NCBI RefSeq assembly: GCF_023370775.1
Contig: NZ_JAMCCQ010000002.1
Location: 558,001 to 622,000, forward strand
Length of the DNA: 64,000 bases
Source: Marivita sp. GX14005
GTDB lineage: Bacteria; Pseudomonadota; Alphaproteobacteria; Rhodobacterales; Rhodobacteraceae
Direction: 5' to 3'
Under the pieces are notes generated by a model. It was not told the origin of the DNA, made no database searches, and was given only the letters and a program-made list of their open reading frames with translations. Positions 38,209 through 47,788 of this stretch are shown piece after piece; the first letter of the stretch is position 1; the number at the start of each line of letters is the position of its first letter. The translations under genes were made by a program, and so were the position numbers.

Positions 38209-39261
38209 ATGCAGCTGAGCGATTTCGATTTCGACCTTCCCGAGCGGCTGATTGCGACGCGCCCGGCGGTGCCGCGCTCTTCGGCGCGGCTTTTGCATGT
38301 CGAGGGCGGCGCGATGACCGACCGGATCGTGCGCGATCTGCCCGGCATCCTGCGCCCCGGCGACCGGCTGATCCTGAACGATACAAAGGTGATCCCGGCG
38401 CGGCTTTTCGGGGTTCGGCGGCGCATCGGTGCGGCGGGGCCATCCGAGGCGCGGATCGAGGCGACGCTGCTGGAGCCGAGGGCGGACGGAACCTGGAGCG
38501 CGCTCGTCAAGCCGCTAAAAAAGCTGCGCGAGGGGGAGACGGTGATCTTCTCCGCCGATCTGTCGGCGACGCTTGAGGCGCGCGAGGACGGGCAGGGCAG
38601 GTTGCGGTTCAATCTGTCGGGGGAGGATTTCGACGCCGCCCTCGCCGAAGCCGGCGCGATGCCGCTGCCGCCCTATATCGCCGCCAAACGGCCCGCCGAT
38701 GCGCGCGACAAGCACGATTACCAGACCGTCTGGGCCCGCCGATCCGGCGCGGTCGCCGCGCCGACCGCCTCGCTTCACTTTGATGCGCCGCTTCTGGAGG
38801 CGCTGGCCGCAAAGGGCATCGCCATGACCCATGTGACGCTGCATGTTGGCGCGGGCACCTTCCTGCCCGTCAAGGTCGAGGATGTGACCACGCACAAGAT
38901 GCATGCTGAGTGGGGGCAGGTTTCCAAGCGCGCAGCGCGGGAGATCGCGGCGACGAAGGAGGCAGGAGGGCGGATCATCCCGGTCGGCACTACGGCGCTG
39001 CGCCTGATCGAAAGCGCCGCGCGCGGCGGCGCGATTGCGCCTTGGGAGGGCGAGACGGATATCTTCATCTATCCCGGCTTCGAATTTCAGGTGACGGACG
39101 CGCTGATGACGAATTTTCACCTGCCGAAATCGACGCTGATGATGCTCGTTTCCGCGCTGATGGGACAGCGAAGGGTCCAGGAAATCTACGCCCATGCCAT
39201 CGCGCGGGAGTATCGTTTCTTCTCCTATGGAGACAGCTCGCTTCTCGTCCCTGAAACGTGA
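38209..39261 (+). CDS. queA: S-adenosylmethionine:tRNA ribosyltransferase-isomerase
   Basis: A 350-residue enzyme that makes epoxyqueuosine in tRNA by adding a ribosyl group from SAM to preQ1 at position 34. It starts [16 protein letters not shown] as family members do. It contains the blocks [34 protein letters not shown] and [23 protein letters not shown] at 38200 is an alternative start. It follows the AsmA-like gene and precedes an MFS gene on the same strand. Confidence 0.96.
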   Translation: MQLSDFDFDLPERLIATRPAVPRSSARLLHVEGGAMTDRIVRDLPGILRPGDRLILNDTKVIPARLFGVRRRIGAAGPSEARIEATLLEPRADGTWSALVKPLKKLREGETVIFSADLSATLEAREDGQGRLRFNLSGEDFDAALAEAGAMPLPPYIAAKRPADARDKHDYQTVWARRSGAVAAPTASLHFDAPLLEALAAKGIAMTHVTLHVGAGTFLPVKVEDVTTHKMHAEWGQVSKRAAREIAATKEAGGRIIPVGTTALRLIESAARGGAIAPWEGETDIFIYPGFEFQVTDALMTNFHLPKSTLMMLVSALMGQRRVQEIYAHAIAREYRFFSYGDSSLLVPET

Positions 39262-39360
39262 AATAAAGTCGCGAAATGGATTGCGGCGGTCGCATGGCTG
39301 TTCTAGCGGGGGGCAAATCTGCGCCGAAGGCGCGTGCGTGTCGTCCAAGGAGGCTGGCCT

Positions 39361-40653
39361 GTGGGATATGTGATCAAGACGTCGTGGCCCCTGCTGCTGG
39401 GCATGCTGCTGCTCATGCTGGGCAATGGTCTGCAAGGCTCGCTTTTGGGTGTGCGCGGCACGACACAGGGGTTTTCCTCGGTCGAGATGTCAGTCGTCAT
39501 GTCGGCCTATTTCGCCGGCTTTCTCGTTGCCTCCCGCGTGACGCCCGAGATGATCCGGCGCGTGGGCCATGTGCGGGTTTTCGCGGCGCTCGGCTCGCTC
39601 GTCTCGGCGGCGCTGCTGCTGTTTCCGACGTTTCAAAACCCCATCGTCTGGATTGCGGGGCGCGCGCTGATCGGCTTTTGCTTTTGCGGTGTCTATGTCA
39701 CGGCGGAAAGCTGGCTCAACAATTCCTCCACGAACGAAACGCGGGGACAGGCCTTGTCCGCCTACATGATCGTTCAGATGCTCGGCATCATCATCGCGCA
39801 GGGTTTGCTCGTCGTGCCCGATCCGTCCGGCTATCTGCTTTTCGTGATCCCGTCGGTGCTGGTCTCGATCTCCTTCGCGCCGATCCTGCTGTCGATCTCA
39901 CCGACGCCGGCCTTCGACAGCACCAAGCGGATGACGCTGGTCGAGCTTTACAAGGTCTCTCCTCTGGGCTGTATCGGCATGTTCTTTATGGGCAACGTCA
40001 TCGCTGCGCAATTCGGCATGGCTGCGGTTTACGCGACCGAGGCGGGCTTACGGCTGTCGCAAATTCCGCTCTTTACCGCCGCGTTCTATGTCGGCGCGCT
40101 TCTCTTTCAGTACCCGCTGGGCTGGATGTCGGATCGTTCCGACAGGCGCATGTTGATTGCCATTGCCGCCGCGATCGCGGCCCTGGCCTCCATCGCGGCG
40201 ATGCTGTTTAGCGAGAGTTTCATCACGTTGCTTGGGGCGGCCTTCGTGATCGGAGGACTGTCCAACCCGCTTTATTCTCTGCTTATCGCCTATACCAACG
40301 ACTTTCTCGAATACGAGGATATGGCCTCTGCATCCGCCGGTCTGCTTTTCGTAAACGGCGTGGGCGCGATCTTCGGACCGCTCGTTATAGGTGTCGCGAT
40401 CTCGGTGTTCGGCCCGCCGGGGTATTTCCTGCAACTGGCAATCTTCTTGCTGCTGATGTCGGGCTATGCCGTCTACCGGATGACCCAGCGTGCCGCACCT
40501 TCCGTCGATGAGACGAACCCCTATCACGCGGTCCTTCCAACGGCCTCGCCGGTTTCGGTCGAGGTTGCGTCCGAATGGGCCATCGAAACCGCCGAAGCCG
40601 AAGCCGAAGCGCAGGAGGCCCAAGAGGATCCGGCGCTGGAAAAAACGCGGTAG
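39361..40653 (+). CDS. MFS transporter, YcaD-like
   Basis: A 430-residue protein with about 12 membrane helices and the major facilitator layout. The helix 2-3 loop RVGHVRVF is a weak form of the signature, and the later GWMSDRSDRRML is the second-half counterpart. YcaD-type carriers are uncharacterised; substrates are unknown. GTG at 39361 has AAGGAGG 7 bases upstream, which settles the start. The C-terminal 60 residues are acidic and low-complexity (EAEAEAQEAQEDPALE). Confidence 0.85.
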   Translation: MGYVIKTSWPLLLGMLLLMLGNGLQGSLLGVRGTTQGFSSVEMSVVMSAYFAGFLVASRVTPEMIRRVGHVRVFAALGSLVSAALLLFPTFQNPIVWIAGRALIGFCFCGVYVTAESWLNNSSTNETRGQALSAYMIVQMLGIIIAQGLLVVPDPSGYLLFVIPSVLVSISFAPILLSISPTPAFDSTKRMTLVELYKVSPLGCIGMFFMGNVIAAQFGMAAVYATEAGLRLSQIPLFTAAFYVGALLFQYPLGWMSDRSDRRMLIAIAAAIAALASIAAMLFSESFITLLGAAFVIGGLSNPLYSLLIAYTNDFLEYEDMASASAGLLFVNGVGAIFGPLVIGVAISVFGPPGYFLQLAIFLLLMSGYAVYRMTQRAAPSVDETNPYHAVLPTASPVSVEVASEWAIETAEAEAEAQEAQEDPALEKTR

Positions 40654-40766
40654 CCTTGCGGTCGCTGAATATGTCGTGATGACATGAATTGTGACTGTCT
40701 GAACGGTCCAGTCTTGGTTAACCTTGTCCTGTCCGGGGGAGGAGACGCGCAGGATCGGAGGACACA

Positions 40767-41360
40767 ATGGTCACGCCTGAGAAAATTATCGAATTCTGGT
40801 TGGACGACGTCGGACCGAAGGGATGGTACGAACAATCTGCCAAGCTGGACCGCACCATCAAGGACAGGTTCGAGGAGGATTGGAACGACGCGGTGAAGGG
40901 GCGGCACGATTGCTGGCTCGCCGACTACACCGGATCGCTTGCCTATATCATCCTGCTCGACCAATTTCCCCGCAACATGTTTCGAGGTAGCGCAAAGGCG
41001 TTCTCATCCGATCGGCTGGCGCTTGCAGCGGCGAAGGCGGCGATTTCCAAGGATTGGGATCTCAAAGTCGAGGAACCGGGGCGGCAGTTTTTCTACATGC
41101 CGCTCATGCATTCGGAAAACCTTTGCGATCAGGACCGATGCGTGCGCCTCATGTTGCAGCGCATGCCAAAGGCCGGCGCGAACAACCTGCTGCATGCCCG
41201 TGCGCATCGCGAGATCATCCGCCGGTTCGGGCGGTTTCCCTATCGAAACGAGGCGCTGTCGCGGAACTTCACATCAGCCGAGCGGCGCTATGTCGACGAA
41301 GAAGGCTATGGTGAAACGGTCCGGCAAATGCAGGGTGAGCCGCTGAGAAAAGCCGGGTAG
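40767..41360 (+). CDS. DUF924 family protein
   Basis: A 197-residue soluble protein. IIEFWLDDVGPKGWY at the N-terminus and LAYIILLDQFPRNMFRG, FFYMPLMHSENL and RFGRFPYRNEALSR are the DUF924 blocks. The fold is all-alpha and TPR-like; function is unknown. An ATG at 40767 follows GGAGGACACA. It is convergent with the aldolase gene 31 bp away. Confidence 0.88.
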   Translation: MVTPEKIIEFWLDDVGPKGWYEQSAKLDRTIKDRFEEDWNDAVKGRHDCWLADYTGSLAYIILLDQFPRNMFRGSAKAFSSDRLALAAAKAAISKDWDLKVEEPGRQFFYMPLMHSENLCDQDRCVRLMLQRMPKAGANNLLHARAHREIIRRFGRFPYRNEALSRNFTSAERRYVDEEGYGETVRQMQGEPLRKAG

Positions 41361-41391
41361 CACCCGCCACCCGGCCGCTCGGGATCGCGCG

Positions 41392-42282
41392 TTATGCTTT
41401 CGACGCGTCGAAGATCTTGTCGATATTGCTCTTCAGCGCGGCGTTGAACTCTTCGTCGCTCATCTGCGCGGTGAGGCCTTCGGTCAGCGCGCGCGAGAAG
41501 CTGGCGATCATCAGGTCGTTCCGGCTGAGCCGCATGCAAGCATCGTCAGTGGTATACCCTCCCGACAGCGCCACCACGCGCAGCACGTTGGGATGCTCCG
41601 CAAGCTCGACATAGAGACAATCGTTGCTCGGGATGGTCAGCTTGAGCATCACATAGTCTTCGGGTTTCAGCGAATTCAATTCCTTGAGGATTTCCTCCTT
41701 CAAAATGTCCTCCGCCTCGGCTTTCGTCGCGCTGTTGATATCGACCTCCGGCTCGATGATCGGAACCAGCCCGGCGGCGCAGACGGTGCGGGCCACTTCG
41801 AATTGCTGCGCCACCACATTGCGGATGCCGGTCGCATCGGCCTCATGAATGACGGAGCGTTCCTTGGTTCCGAAAACCCCAAGCCCCTTGGCTTCCTGAA
41901 GCAGCGCATCCAGACCCGGCATCGGTTTCATCACCTGAACGCCGTCGGCCTTGTCTTCAAGCCCCTTGTCGATCTTGAGGAACGGCACGATTCCGCGCTT
42001 CTGCCAGAGATAGCTTGGCACAGACTCGCCTTCGACGGTATCGCGCATTGTGCGCTCGAAAAGGATCGCGCCGAGGATTTTTTCCGACGTGAAATCGGGT
42101 GCCGTCATGATGCGGCAGCGCATTTCGTGGATGCGCGCGAACATCTCGTCCTCGCTCGAATAGGCGCTCTCGTCTATGCCATAGAGCCGCAATGCCTTCG
42201 GTGTCGAGCCGCCGCTTTGATCGAGCGCTGCGATAAAACCGTCGCCATTTGCGACGCGGTCTGCCTTTGCGGTGTCCATCAT
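41392..42282 (-). CDS. Fructose-bisphosphate aldolase, class I
   Basis: A 296-residue Schiff-base aldolase of the class I type found in many Rhodobacterales. It begins MMDTAKADRVANGDGFIAALDQSGGSTPKAL. VPFLKIDKGLED and LVPIIEPEVDI are active-site strands, and YVMLKLTIPS carries a lysine on the strand expected for the Schiff base. It interconverts fructose 1,6-bisphosphate and the two triose phosphates without metal. GGGGA stands 6 bases before the ATG. The start could be 42279 (second Met). Confidence 0.92.
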   Translation of the reverse strand: MMDTAKADRVANGDGFIAALDQSGGSTPKALRLYGIDESAYSSEDEMFARIHEMRCRIMTAPDFTSEKILGAILFERTMRDTVEGESVPSYLWQKRGIVPFLKIDKGLEDKADGVQVMKPMPGLDALLQEAKGLGVFGTKERSVIHEADATGIRNVVAQQFEVARTVCAAGLVPIIEPEVDINSATKAEAEDILKEEILKELNSLKPEDYVMLKLTIPSNDCLYVELAEHPNVLRVVALSGGYTTDDACMRLSRNDLMIASFSRALTEGLTAQMSDEEFNAALKSNIDKIFDASKA

Positions 42283-42386
42283 GTCAAATCCCCGTGCTGA
42301 AATGAAGCATCTGGCCGGTGGTAGAACAGGCACCTGAAAAAAGATAGAGGTGCCGCAAGCGGTTAGCGCTAACCATCTTCGCATTT

Positions 42387-43751
42387 TTACGAAATGTGCG
42401 GCGTCCGGGGACGTGCGATCAGGTGGATGCCGTCGCGCGCCCTGACGGTCAGATGCGCAACGGGCAGCGGCGTTCGACCCGGCGCGGGGCGCAGGTGAAC
42501 GGCGCGCAGCAGCATCGCCAGCAAGAGCGGCCCCTCGGCCATTGCAAACCCCGCGCCGGGGCAGACGCGCGGCCCTGCGCTGAACGGAATATAGGCCTCC
42601 CGCGCGGACTTCCGCGCCGAATCGGTCTGCCAGCGCGCGGGGTCGAAGCGGTCGGGGTCGTCCCAAAGCCGGCTGTGGCGGTGCAGATGCCATGGGCTCA
42701 GCACCAGCTGCGCGCCCTTTGGGATGTTTCGATTACGGAAAGTTTCGGGTTGCGACGCCTGACGCACCATCATCGGGACGGGGGGATAGAGCCGCAACGC
42801 CTCCCGGAACACATCGCGGCTCAGCGTCAGGCGCTTTACGCCATCGGAGTTGGACAGATCGGCAGCCTCGGCCGCGATACGATCCTGCCATTCAGGCGCG
42901 GCTGCGCAAAGGTAAAGCGCCCAGGCCAAGGCGCTTGCACTGGTTTCGTGCCCGGCCAAAAAGAAGATGGCAACCTGATCGACCATCTCCGGCAAGCCGA
43001 ATGTCTCGCCGGTCTGCGGATCGGGCGTTGTCATGATCCGCGTGGCAAGATCGTCAGGCGCGGTGCCGGCGCGGATCTCGTCCAGCCTGTGCTGAACCAG
43101 ATCGGTGATGAGCGCGCGGATGCGCCGGGCCGCCCGCCGCGTTCCGCGCCGGTGAAAGCGCGGGGCCCAGCCGGGCAGGGGTAGGAAGGCTGCGAGGTTC
43201 AGGATCGGTTGGTCGCGCTGGTAGGCGCGGAACTCGGCAAAGACCTCTGCGGCGGTCGCATCTTCGATGGGAATGGAAAAGAGCGTGCGGAAAATTACGT
43301 CGGCTGCCGCATGGCTCGCGATTTCCTCGACCTCGATCTCGCCGCCTGCACCGATTCGGCGCAGAACCCGCGCGACCATCGCTTCCCCGGCCTCCCACAT
43401 CGCCGGCAGCGCATGCGCCAGTCGCCCGCGTTCGAAGGCCGGATCGATGATGCGGCGCTGACGCTGCCATTCCGCGCCGTTGGTCAGGAAAACCGAACGG
43501 CCCAGAAGCGGGCGCAGCCCTTCGCCGATGCGGTCCGATTTGGGGAAATCGCTTGGGCGCTCCCGCAGGATGCAGCGCAGGAGGGCCGGATCGTTCGTCA
43601 GATACGAGCGAAAGAACGGCGTGCGGAACTCGGCCATCCAGGCTGAATAGAGCCGCGCGGGCTGTGCAGACAGGATATCGCGGCGAAAGAGCCTCAGATA
43701 GTGCCAGAGCGGCACGCGATCAGGCCGCGCCTCGGGTTTGGGCGGGATCAC
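42387..43751 (-). CDS. Cytochrome P450 monooxygenase
   Basis: A 454-residue soluble P450. The I-helix oxygen-activation motif is AGHETSAS (266-273), the ExxR motif is EALRLYPP (Glu317, Arg320), and the heme-binding loop is FSAGPRVCPGAGFA with Cys397 as the iron ligand. All parts for an O2-dependent monooxygenase are present; it needs external ferredoxin or flavin partners, none of which is seen nearby. The start is GTG at 43751, overlapping the stop of the upstream membrane hydrolase by 4 bp (GTGA). Substrate unknown; the company of a fatty-acid peroxygenase and hydrolase suggests a lipid. Confidence 0.93.
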   Translation of the reverse strand: MIPPKPEARPDRVPLWHYLRLFRRDILSAQPARLYSAWMAEFRTPFFRSYLTNDPALLRCILRERPSDFPKSDRIGEGLRPLLGRSVFLTNGAEWQRQRRIIDPAFERGRLAHALPAMWEAGEAMVARVLRRIGAGGEIEVEEIASHAAADVIFRTLFSIPIEDATAAEVFAEFRAYQRDQPILNLAAFLPLPGWAPRFHRRGTRRAARRIRALITDLVQHRLDEIRAGTAPDDLATRIMTTPDPQTGETFGLPEMVDQVAIFFLAGHETSASALAWALYLCAAAPEWQDRIAAEAADLSNSDGVKRLTLSRDVFREALRLYPPVPMMVRQASQPETFRNRNIPKGAQLVLSPWHLHRHSRLWDDPDRFDPARWQTDSARKSAREAYIPFSAGPRVCPGAGFAMAEGPLLLAMLLRAVHLRPAPGRTPLPVAHLTVRARDGIHLIARPRTPHIS

Positions 43752-45052
43752 GGCGCGACAGAGGTGTATTTCGACACCGCGACATCGATCCGGCTGCGCG
43801 ATGGCGGCCGGTTCGCGTAGCGCTGGCCGAGCGTCATCGGGCCGGCGGTGATCTGGAAATAATCGTAGTCAAGTGGCCGGTCGAAGGCGCAAAGGTATTG
43901 AAAATGTAGCCGGAAAAACTTGCGGCGCAGCGCGCTCCAGCGCTCCGGCGACAGGCTGCGCGAGAATTGTGCGGAAAAGACGAGCGGCCATTGTTTGTCA
44001 CGCGTGGCCACGCCCGATACGCCGACCGGATCGCAAAGCGCAAAAGCGCAGCCATCGCCCGGCGCGGTGACATCGATCCAGACGATCTCGTCGCGTTCAG
44101 ACAGAAATCGAAGATCGGCGCGCAGCTGATGCGCCTCGGGCAGGAAAGAGACCATCGGAATCACTTGTCCGAGGCTGAGGAACGAGAGCGCCGGGCGCGC
44201 CGGGAGGTCGGGCTGCGCGCGCAGAAGATCGGCGAGGATCGACACGGCCAGATGCGCGCCGGAGGAATGGCCGACGATCAAAACCTCATCGACATCCTCC
44301 TGCAGCGCGGCGGCGATGCTGGCGCGAAAGTCGTCCATGCGATCCTGCAATTCGGACGGCGTCGCGCCGTTACGGCTGGCCGAGAAGGCATAATCATGCA
44401 TCAGGTAATAGGCGTAGATCCGGTTGTCCTGCCTCTTGAACCAGCGCAACACAAGCAGCGCGACAACGAAGAATGGTCCCCAGTATAGCAGCGCCGCACC
44501 GCCATTCAGGATCGCGCCTTTCCCGAACGCCCAGAGCACCGCTGCGCGCCATGCCGTGGAAAGAGCCCAGCCAAGCAAGTGCGCGGCCAGAAGCGCAAGG
44601 CACAGTTGCAGGATCAGCACCCCGATCGGATAAAGCGCCGCGATCAATGGCCCCTTGGGCAGCACCGCGAGTCGCCGGAGCGCGCCCGAGCCGATATAGC
44701 GCCAAGCGGTGCGCAAGAGCTGAGCATAGGTGGCCGGGATGCTGCTCGACATGCTGCCCCTGACGATATCGGACCAGATAAGCACCTCGAACTCGGCCTC
44801 GATGCGCATATCCTCGATCAGCGCGGAGGCATGCCAGCCGAACCGCCCGCCGCCTTCGCCTGCCGTCACGTTGAGCGCATAGCCCGAGATTTCCGCCTGC
44901 TGCGCGCCCTCGCGGCGATAGAGTTCCCTGTAGCGCCGGGGCGGGAAGGGATCGTAGCCGGGAATATAGAACACCTTGCGGCGGCGCACTGTGGCGGGTC
45001 GGGCGGGCATGGGCGGTCTGCTTTGCTGTTGCGGCCTGGGTAAGCTTGCCAT
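43748..45052 (-). CDS. Membrane-bound alpha/beta hydrolase-like protein
   Basis: A 434-residue protein. Two hydrophobic segments lie near 133-160 and 185-204, and split the N-terminal part from a hydrolase-like domain. LIVGHSSGAHLAV has the nucleophile elbow G-H-S-S-G with Ser263. A start KVFYIPGYDPFPPRRYRELY opens the fold. It is translationally coupled to the P450 gene downstream, so the two products should act on one substrate. The start is uncertain: ATG 45052 or 45010, neither with a good Shine-Dalgarno. Specific lipase or esterase activity is inferred. Confidence 0.75.
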   Translation of the reverse strand: MASLPRPQQQSRPPMPARPATVRRRKVFYIPGYDPFPPRRYRELYRREGAQQAEISGYALNVTAGEGGGRFGWHASALIEDMRIEAEFEVLIWSDIVRGSMSSSIPATYAQLLRTAWRYIGSGALRRLAVLPKGPLIAALYPIGVLILQLCLALLAAHLLGWALSTAWRAAVLWAFGKGAILNGGAALLYWGPFFVVALLVLRWFKRQDNRIYAYYLMHDYAFSASRNGATPSELQDRMDDFRASIAAALQEDVDEVLIVGHSSGAHLAVSILADLLRAQPDLPARPALSFLSLGQVIPMVSFLPEAHQLRADLRFLSERDEIVWIDVTAPGDGCAFALCDPVGVSGVATRDKQWPLVFSAQFSRSLSPERWSALRRKFFRLHFQYLCAFDRPLDYDYFQITAGPMTLGQRYANRPPSRSRIDVAVSKYTSVAP

Positions 45053-45129
45053 GAAATTGCGCCATTTGTTTGATGGCTTTTCTTATGGGTGCACTAGATC
45101 CCAATGAACCAAAACACGGGAGGCGATAC

Positions 45130-45489
45130 ATGATCGACACGATCAACATCATCGCGGCGCTGGTCACGCTGGCGCTGGGCGGTTTCGGGTTCCTTGCGCC
45201 GCGCTACACTGCAGGCGTGCTTGACCTGACAACGGACGGCTCGAATATGGGTCTGTCCGAGCTGCGCGCATCCGCCGGCGGGCTTTTTGTCGGACTATCC
45301 GTGGCCTGCCTTGTGCTCGGGGCGCCACTTGCCTACGCAATGCTCGGTTTCGCCTACCTCGGAGCCGCTGCCGGGCGGACCATCTCCTTGGCGATGGACA
45401 GCCCGCCAATGCGCAAGGCCGCGCTTTACCTGCTGTTCGAGATCGTGTTCGCCGGCTGGCTCATCTTCGCCAACATGCCGCTTGTCTAG
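45130..45489 (+). CDS. Small four-helix membrane protein (DUF4345-like)
   Basis: A 119-residue protein with about four hydrophobic helices, resembling DUF4345 members. SELRASAGGLFVGLSVACLVLG and GFAYLGAAAGRTISLAMD are the recognisable stretch. GGGAGG lies 7 bases before the ATG at 45130. It is divergent from the membrane hydrolase gene and overlaps the convergent CYP152 gene by 4 bp. Function is unknown. Confidence 0.75.
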   Translation: MIDTINIIAALVTLALGGFGFLAPRYTAGVLDLTTDGSNMGLSELRASAGGLFVGLSVACLVLGAPLAYAMLGFAYLGAAAGRTISLAMDSPPMRKAALYLLFEIVFAGWLIFANMPLV

Positions 45490-46730
45490 AACCGATGCAC
45501 GAGGTCCGTCAGGCGCAGGGGTTTTTCCGGGCGGGCAGGCAGGGCGGAATAGTCCAGCGCGCTGTTCGGATCGGAAAGCCGCCAGCCCAAATCGCGCGTC
45601 AGGAAGGCCGCGAAGCGCTCCATCAGAAGAATGGTCAGCCATTCGCCGGGGCAGCGATGCGTCTTCGCATGCGCGCCGCCGCCCTGGGGAATAAGGCTGT
45701 AGCGGCCGGGCTCTCCTGAAAGGAACCGCTCCGGCTCGAACCTGTCGGGGTCGTCCCAAACCTCGGCCTCGCGATTGGTGCCGTAGATATCGAGAACGAC
45801 GCGCGTTCCCGCCTCGATCGTCGTGCCATGCCAATCGATATCGTTGCGCGCGATGGCGGCAGTAGCCGGAAAGAAGGGGTAGGTGCGGCGGATTTCCTGC
45901 ACGAAAGCGTGGCGCCACTCCGCATCGTCCGGCAGGCGGCGCGCAGAAGCGGGATGGCGCGAGATGGCGTGTGCAACGAAGGTCAGATAGACCGCGATCG
46001 CCACGGTCGGGCGCAGCACGTTCAAAAGCTCGACCGCCGCGATCTCGCCGGGCAAAAGATCGTCGCTGCCGTCGCGCCATCCGGCGATGATGGCGAGCGC
46101 GCCGGAGGGCTTTGCATCAAGGTCGCCGCTCCGATGCCGCTCGATCATTTTCTGCATATCACGTTCGAGCGAATGGCGCGACTTGCGGCCTTCGATCTGC
46201 CCGATGGGGTGGGGGCCGGCATGGAGGAAGAGGTCCGACAGATCGTCGGCATAGGCTTTCAGATCGGCCTCATGGAACGGCACATCCGCCCAGCGAAACG
46301 CAACCCGCGTTAAAATCAGCTTCGCCTCATCGAAAAGGTCTACATCGTCGCCCCATTTGCGCGCGGCATTGCGGCATTCCTCCTCGAACAGATCGGCCAC
46401 CGCATCGAGATCGGCGTCCGGCCCCATGATCTTGAGAAACATCGCCTTGCGGCGATGATGTCGCGCCCCGTCAAGCCCCTGCACGCCGCCCTTGCCGAAA
46501 AGAACGTCCCGCGCAATGGCGGGCACAGCGCCCTCCCGGGTGAATTTTGATTGGTCATAGATAAGTTCGGCCGCCTCCGCGCCGGTGAGAAAGACAGCCT
46601 TTTGCGCGATGAACCGGCTGCAAAAGCCCTTGGTGCCGAGCGCTCGCGTGCGCGTCAGGATATATCGATACGGATCGGCCAGAAGCGCGGCAGTCGCGTC
46701 GGGCAGGGTGTCGTTCGGCAGGGCGGTCAT
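45486..46730 (-). CDS. CYP152-type fatty-acid peroxygenase (P450)
   Basis: A 414-residue P450 of the CYP152 class, which uses hydrogen peroxide directly to hydroxylate fatty acids at the alpha or beta carbon. The usual acid-alcohol pair of the I helix is replaced by Arg240-Pro241 (NVLRPTVAIA), which binds the substrate carboxylate. VQGLDGARHHRRK carries Gln84 and His91/92 near the heme as in P450 BS-beta. The heme loop is IPQGGGAHAKTHRCPGEW with Cys360. No redox partner is required. Some relatives decarboxylate the acid to terminal alkenes, and the sequence alone does not decide. It is convergent with the DUF4345-like gene and divergent from the sulfur operon. Confidence 0.9.
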   Translation of the reverse strand: MTALPNDTLPDATAALLADPYRYILTRTRALGTKGFCSRFIAQKAVFLTGAEAAELIYDQSKFTREGAVPAIARDVLFGKGGVQGLDGARHHRRKAMFLKIMGPDADLDAVADLFEEECRNAARKWGDDVDLFDEAKLILTRVAFRWADVPFHEADLKAYADDLSDLFLHAGPHPIGQIEGRKSRHSLERDMQKMIERHRSGDLDAKPSGALAIIAGWRDGSDDLLPGEIAAVELLNVLRPTVAIAVYLTFVAHAISRHPASARRLPDDAEWRHAFVQEIRRTYPFFPATAAIARNDIDWHGTTIEAGTRVVLDIYGTNREAEVWDDPDRFEPERFLSGEPGRYSLIPQGGGAHAKTHRCPGEWLTILLMERFAAFLTRDLGWRLSDPNSALDYSALPARPEKPLRLTDLVHRF

Positions 46731-46834
46731 GGCGGTGTTCCTTCGGTCCGGCGTGTTGCGTCATCGTCCGAAGGAAAACCAGCGGCACGACACGCGGGTT
46801 CCGACACATACGCGCATAACCGGATTGCGGAACC

Positions 46835-46850
46835 ATTCGGAATTTGGAAT
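46835..46850. promoter_or_regulatory. ATTC-N8-GAAT box, sulfide-repressor (SqrR/BigR)-like operator
   Basis: ATTCGGAATTTGGAAT (46835-46850) fits ATTC-N8-GAAT, which I recall as the consensus for the sulfide-responsive ArsR-family repressor SqrR. Flanking bases extend an imperfect inverted repeat. It ends 24 bp before the persulfide dioxygenase start, placing it across the expected promoter. The repressor gene is not in this window. Confidence 0.6.
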
Positions 46851-46874
46851 GTTTCTGGCGAAAGGAGAGTTTGT

Positions 46875-47774
46875 ATGACCTTGACGAAAACCAGCCCCTC
46901 GACGGGCGCAGGATCGCCCGACGTGACGGGTTTTTATGACGAAGACACAGGAAGCATACAGTATCTCGTGGCCGATCCCGAAACGCGCAAGGCGGCGGTG
47001 ATCGACGTCGTGATGGGCTTCGACCCCCGAAGCGCCGCGACCGACAGCAGCGGTGCGGACGAGATCCTCGAATACGCGGCGGGGCATGATCTGGAGATCG
47101 ACTGGATTCTCGACACGCATCCTCATGCCGATCACCTGATGGCGTCATCCTATCTCAAGGAGAAACTCGGCAAGGCCAATGCGATCGGCGAGAAGGTCGC
47201 CGAGATCGCGACGCTCTGGCGCGAGTTCTACAATATGCCGGACGCGTTCGATACGGCGCGCGATTTCGACCGGCTCTTCGCCGATGGCGACAGGTTCGAG
47301 ATCGGCAATCTGCCGGTGCGGGTGATGCTTTCGCCGGGTCATACGCTGGGCTCGATCTCCTATATCGTCGGTGAGGATGCCGCTTTCGTGCATGACACGT
47401 TCATGCAGCCCGATGTCGGCACCTCGCGCGCTGATTTTCCAGGCGGCACCACTTCGGAGCTCTACGATTCGCTCCAGGAGATCCTGCGCCTGCCGGATGA
47501 CACGCGGCTTTTCATCGGCCATGATTACGGCACCGATGAACGCGAGGCGCCAGAATGGGAATCCACCGTGGCCGAGCAGCGGCGCGACAACAAGCATATC
47601 GGCGGCGGGGTCGCCAAGGAGGAGTACGTCAAGCTGCGCGACGCCCGCGACAAGACGCTCCCCTTGCCCGACCGGATGCTGCACGTCCTGCAGATGAACC
47701 TTCAGGCCGGACGTCTGCCGGAACCTGAGGGGGATGGGCACCGTTATCTGAAGATTCCCCTGAACCGATTCTGA
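46875..47774 (+). CDS. Persulfide dioxygenase-like MBL-fold hydrolase
   Basis: A 299-residue metallo-beta-lactamase-fold protein. The metal site THPHADH (His82, His84, Asp86, His87) is followed by SPGHTLGSISY and FIGHDYGT with the further histidines. Members of this branch (ETHE1/Blh) oxidise glutathione persulfide to sulfite with one iron. AAAGGAGAG precedes the ATG at 46875. A rhodanese gene follows by 14 bp, a standard pairing in sulfide-detoxification operons, and the upstream ATTC-N8-GAAT box agrees. Confidence 0.88.
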   Translation: MTLTKTSPSTGAGSPDVTGFYDEDTGSIQYLVADPETRKAAVIDVVMGFDPRSAATDSSGADEILEYAAGHDLEIDWILDTHPHADHLMASSYLKEKLGKANAIGEKVAEIATLWREFYNMPDAFDTARDFDRLFADGDRFEIGNLPVRVMLSPGHTLGSISYIVGEDAAFVHDTFMQPDVGTSRADFPGGTTSELYDSLQEILRLPDDTRLFIGHDYGTDEREAPEWESTVAEQRRDNKHIGGGVAKEEYVKLRDARDKTLPLPDRMLHVLQMNLQAGRLPEPEGDGHRYLKIPLNRF

Positions 47775-47788
47775 ACCGGGAGAGATAC

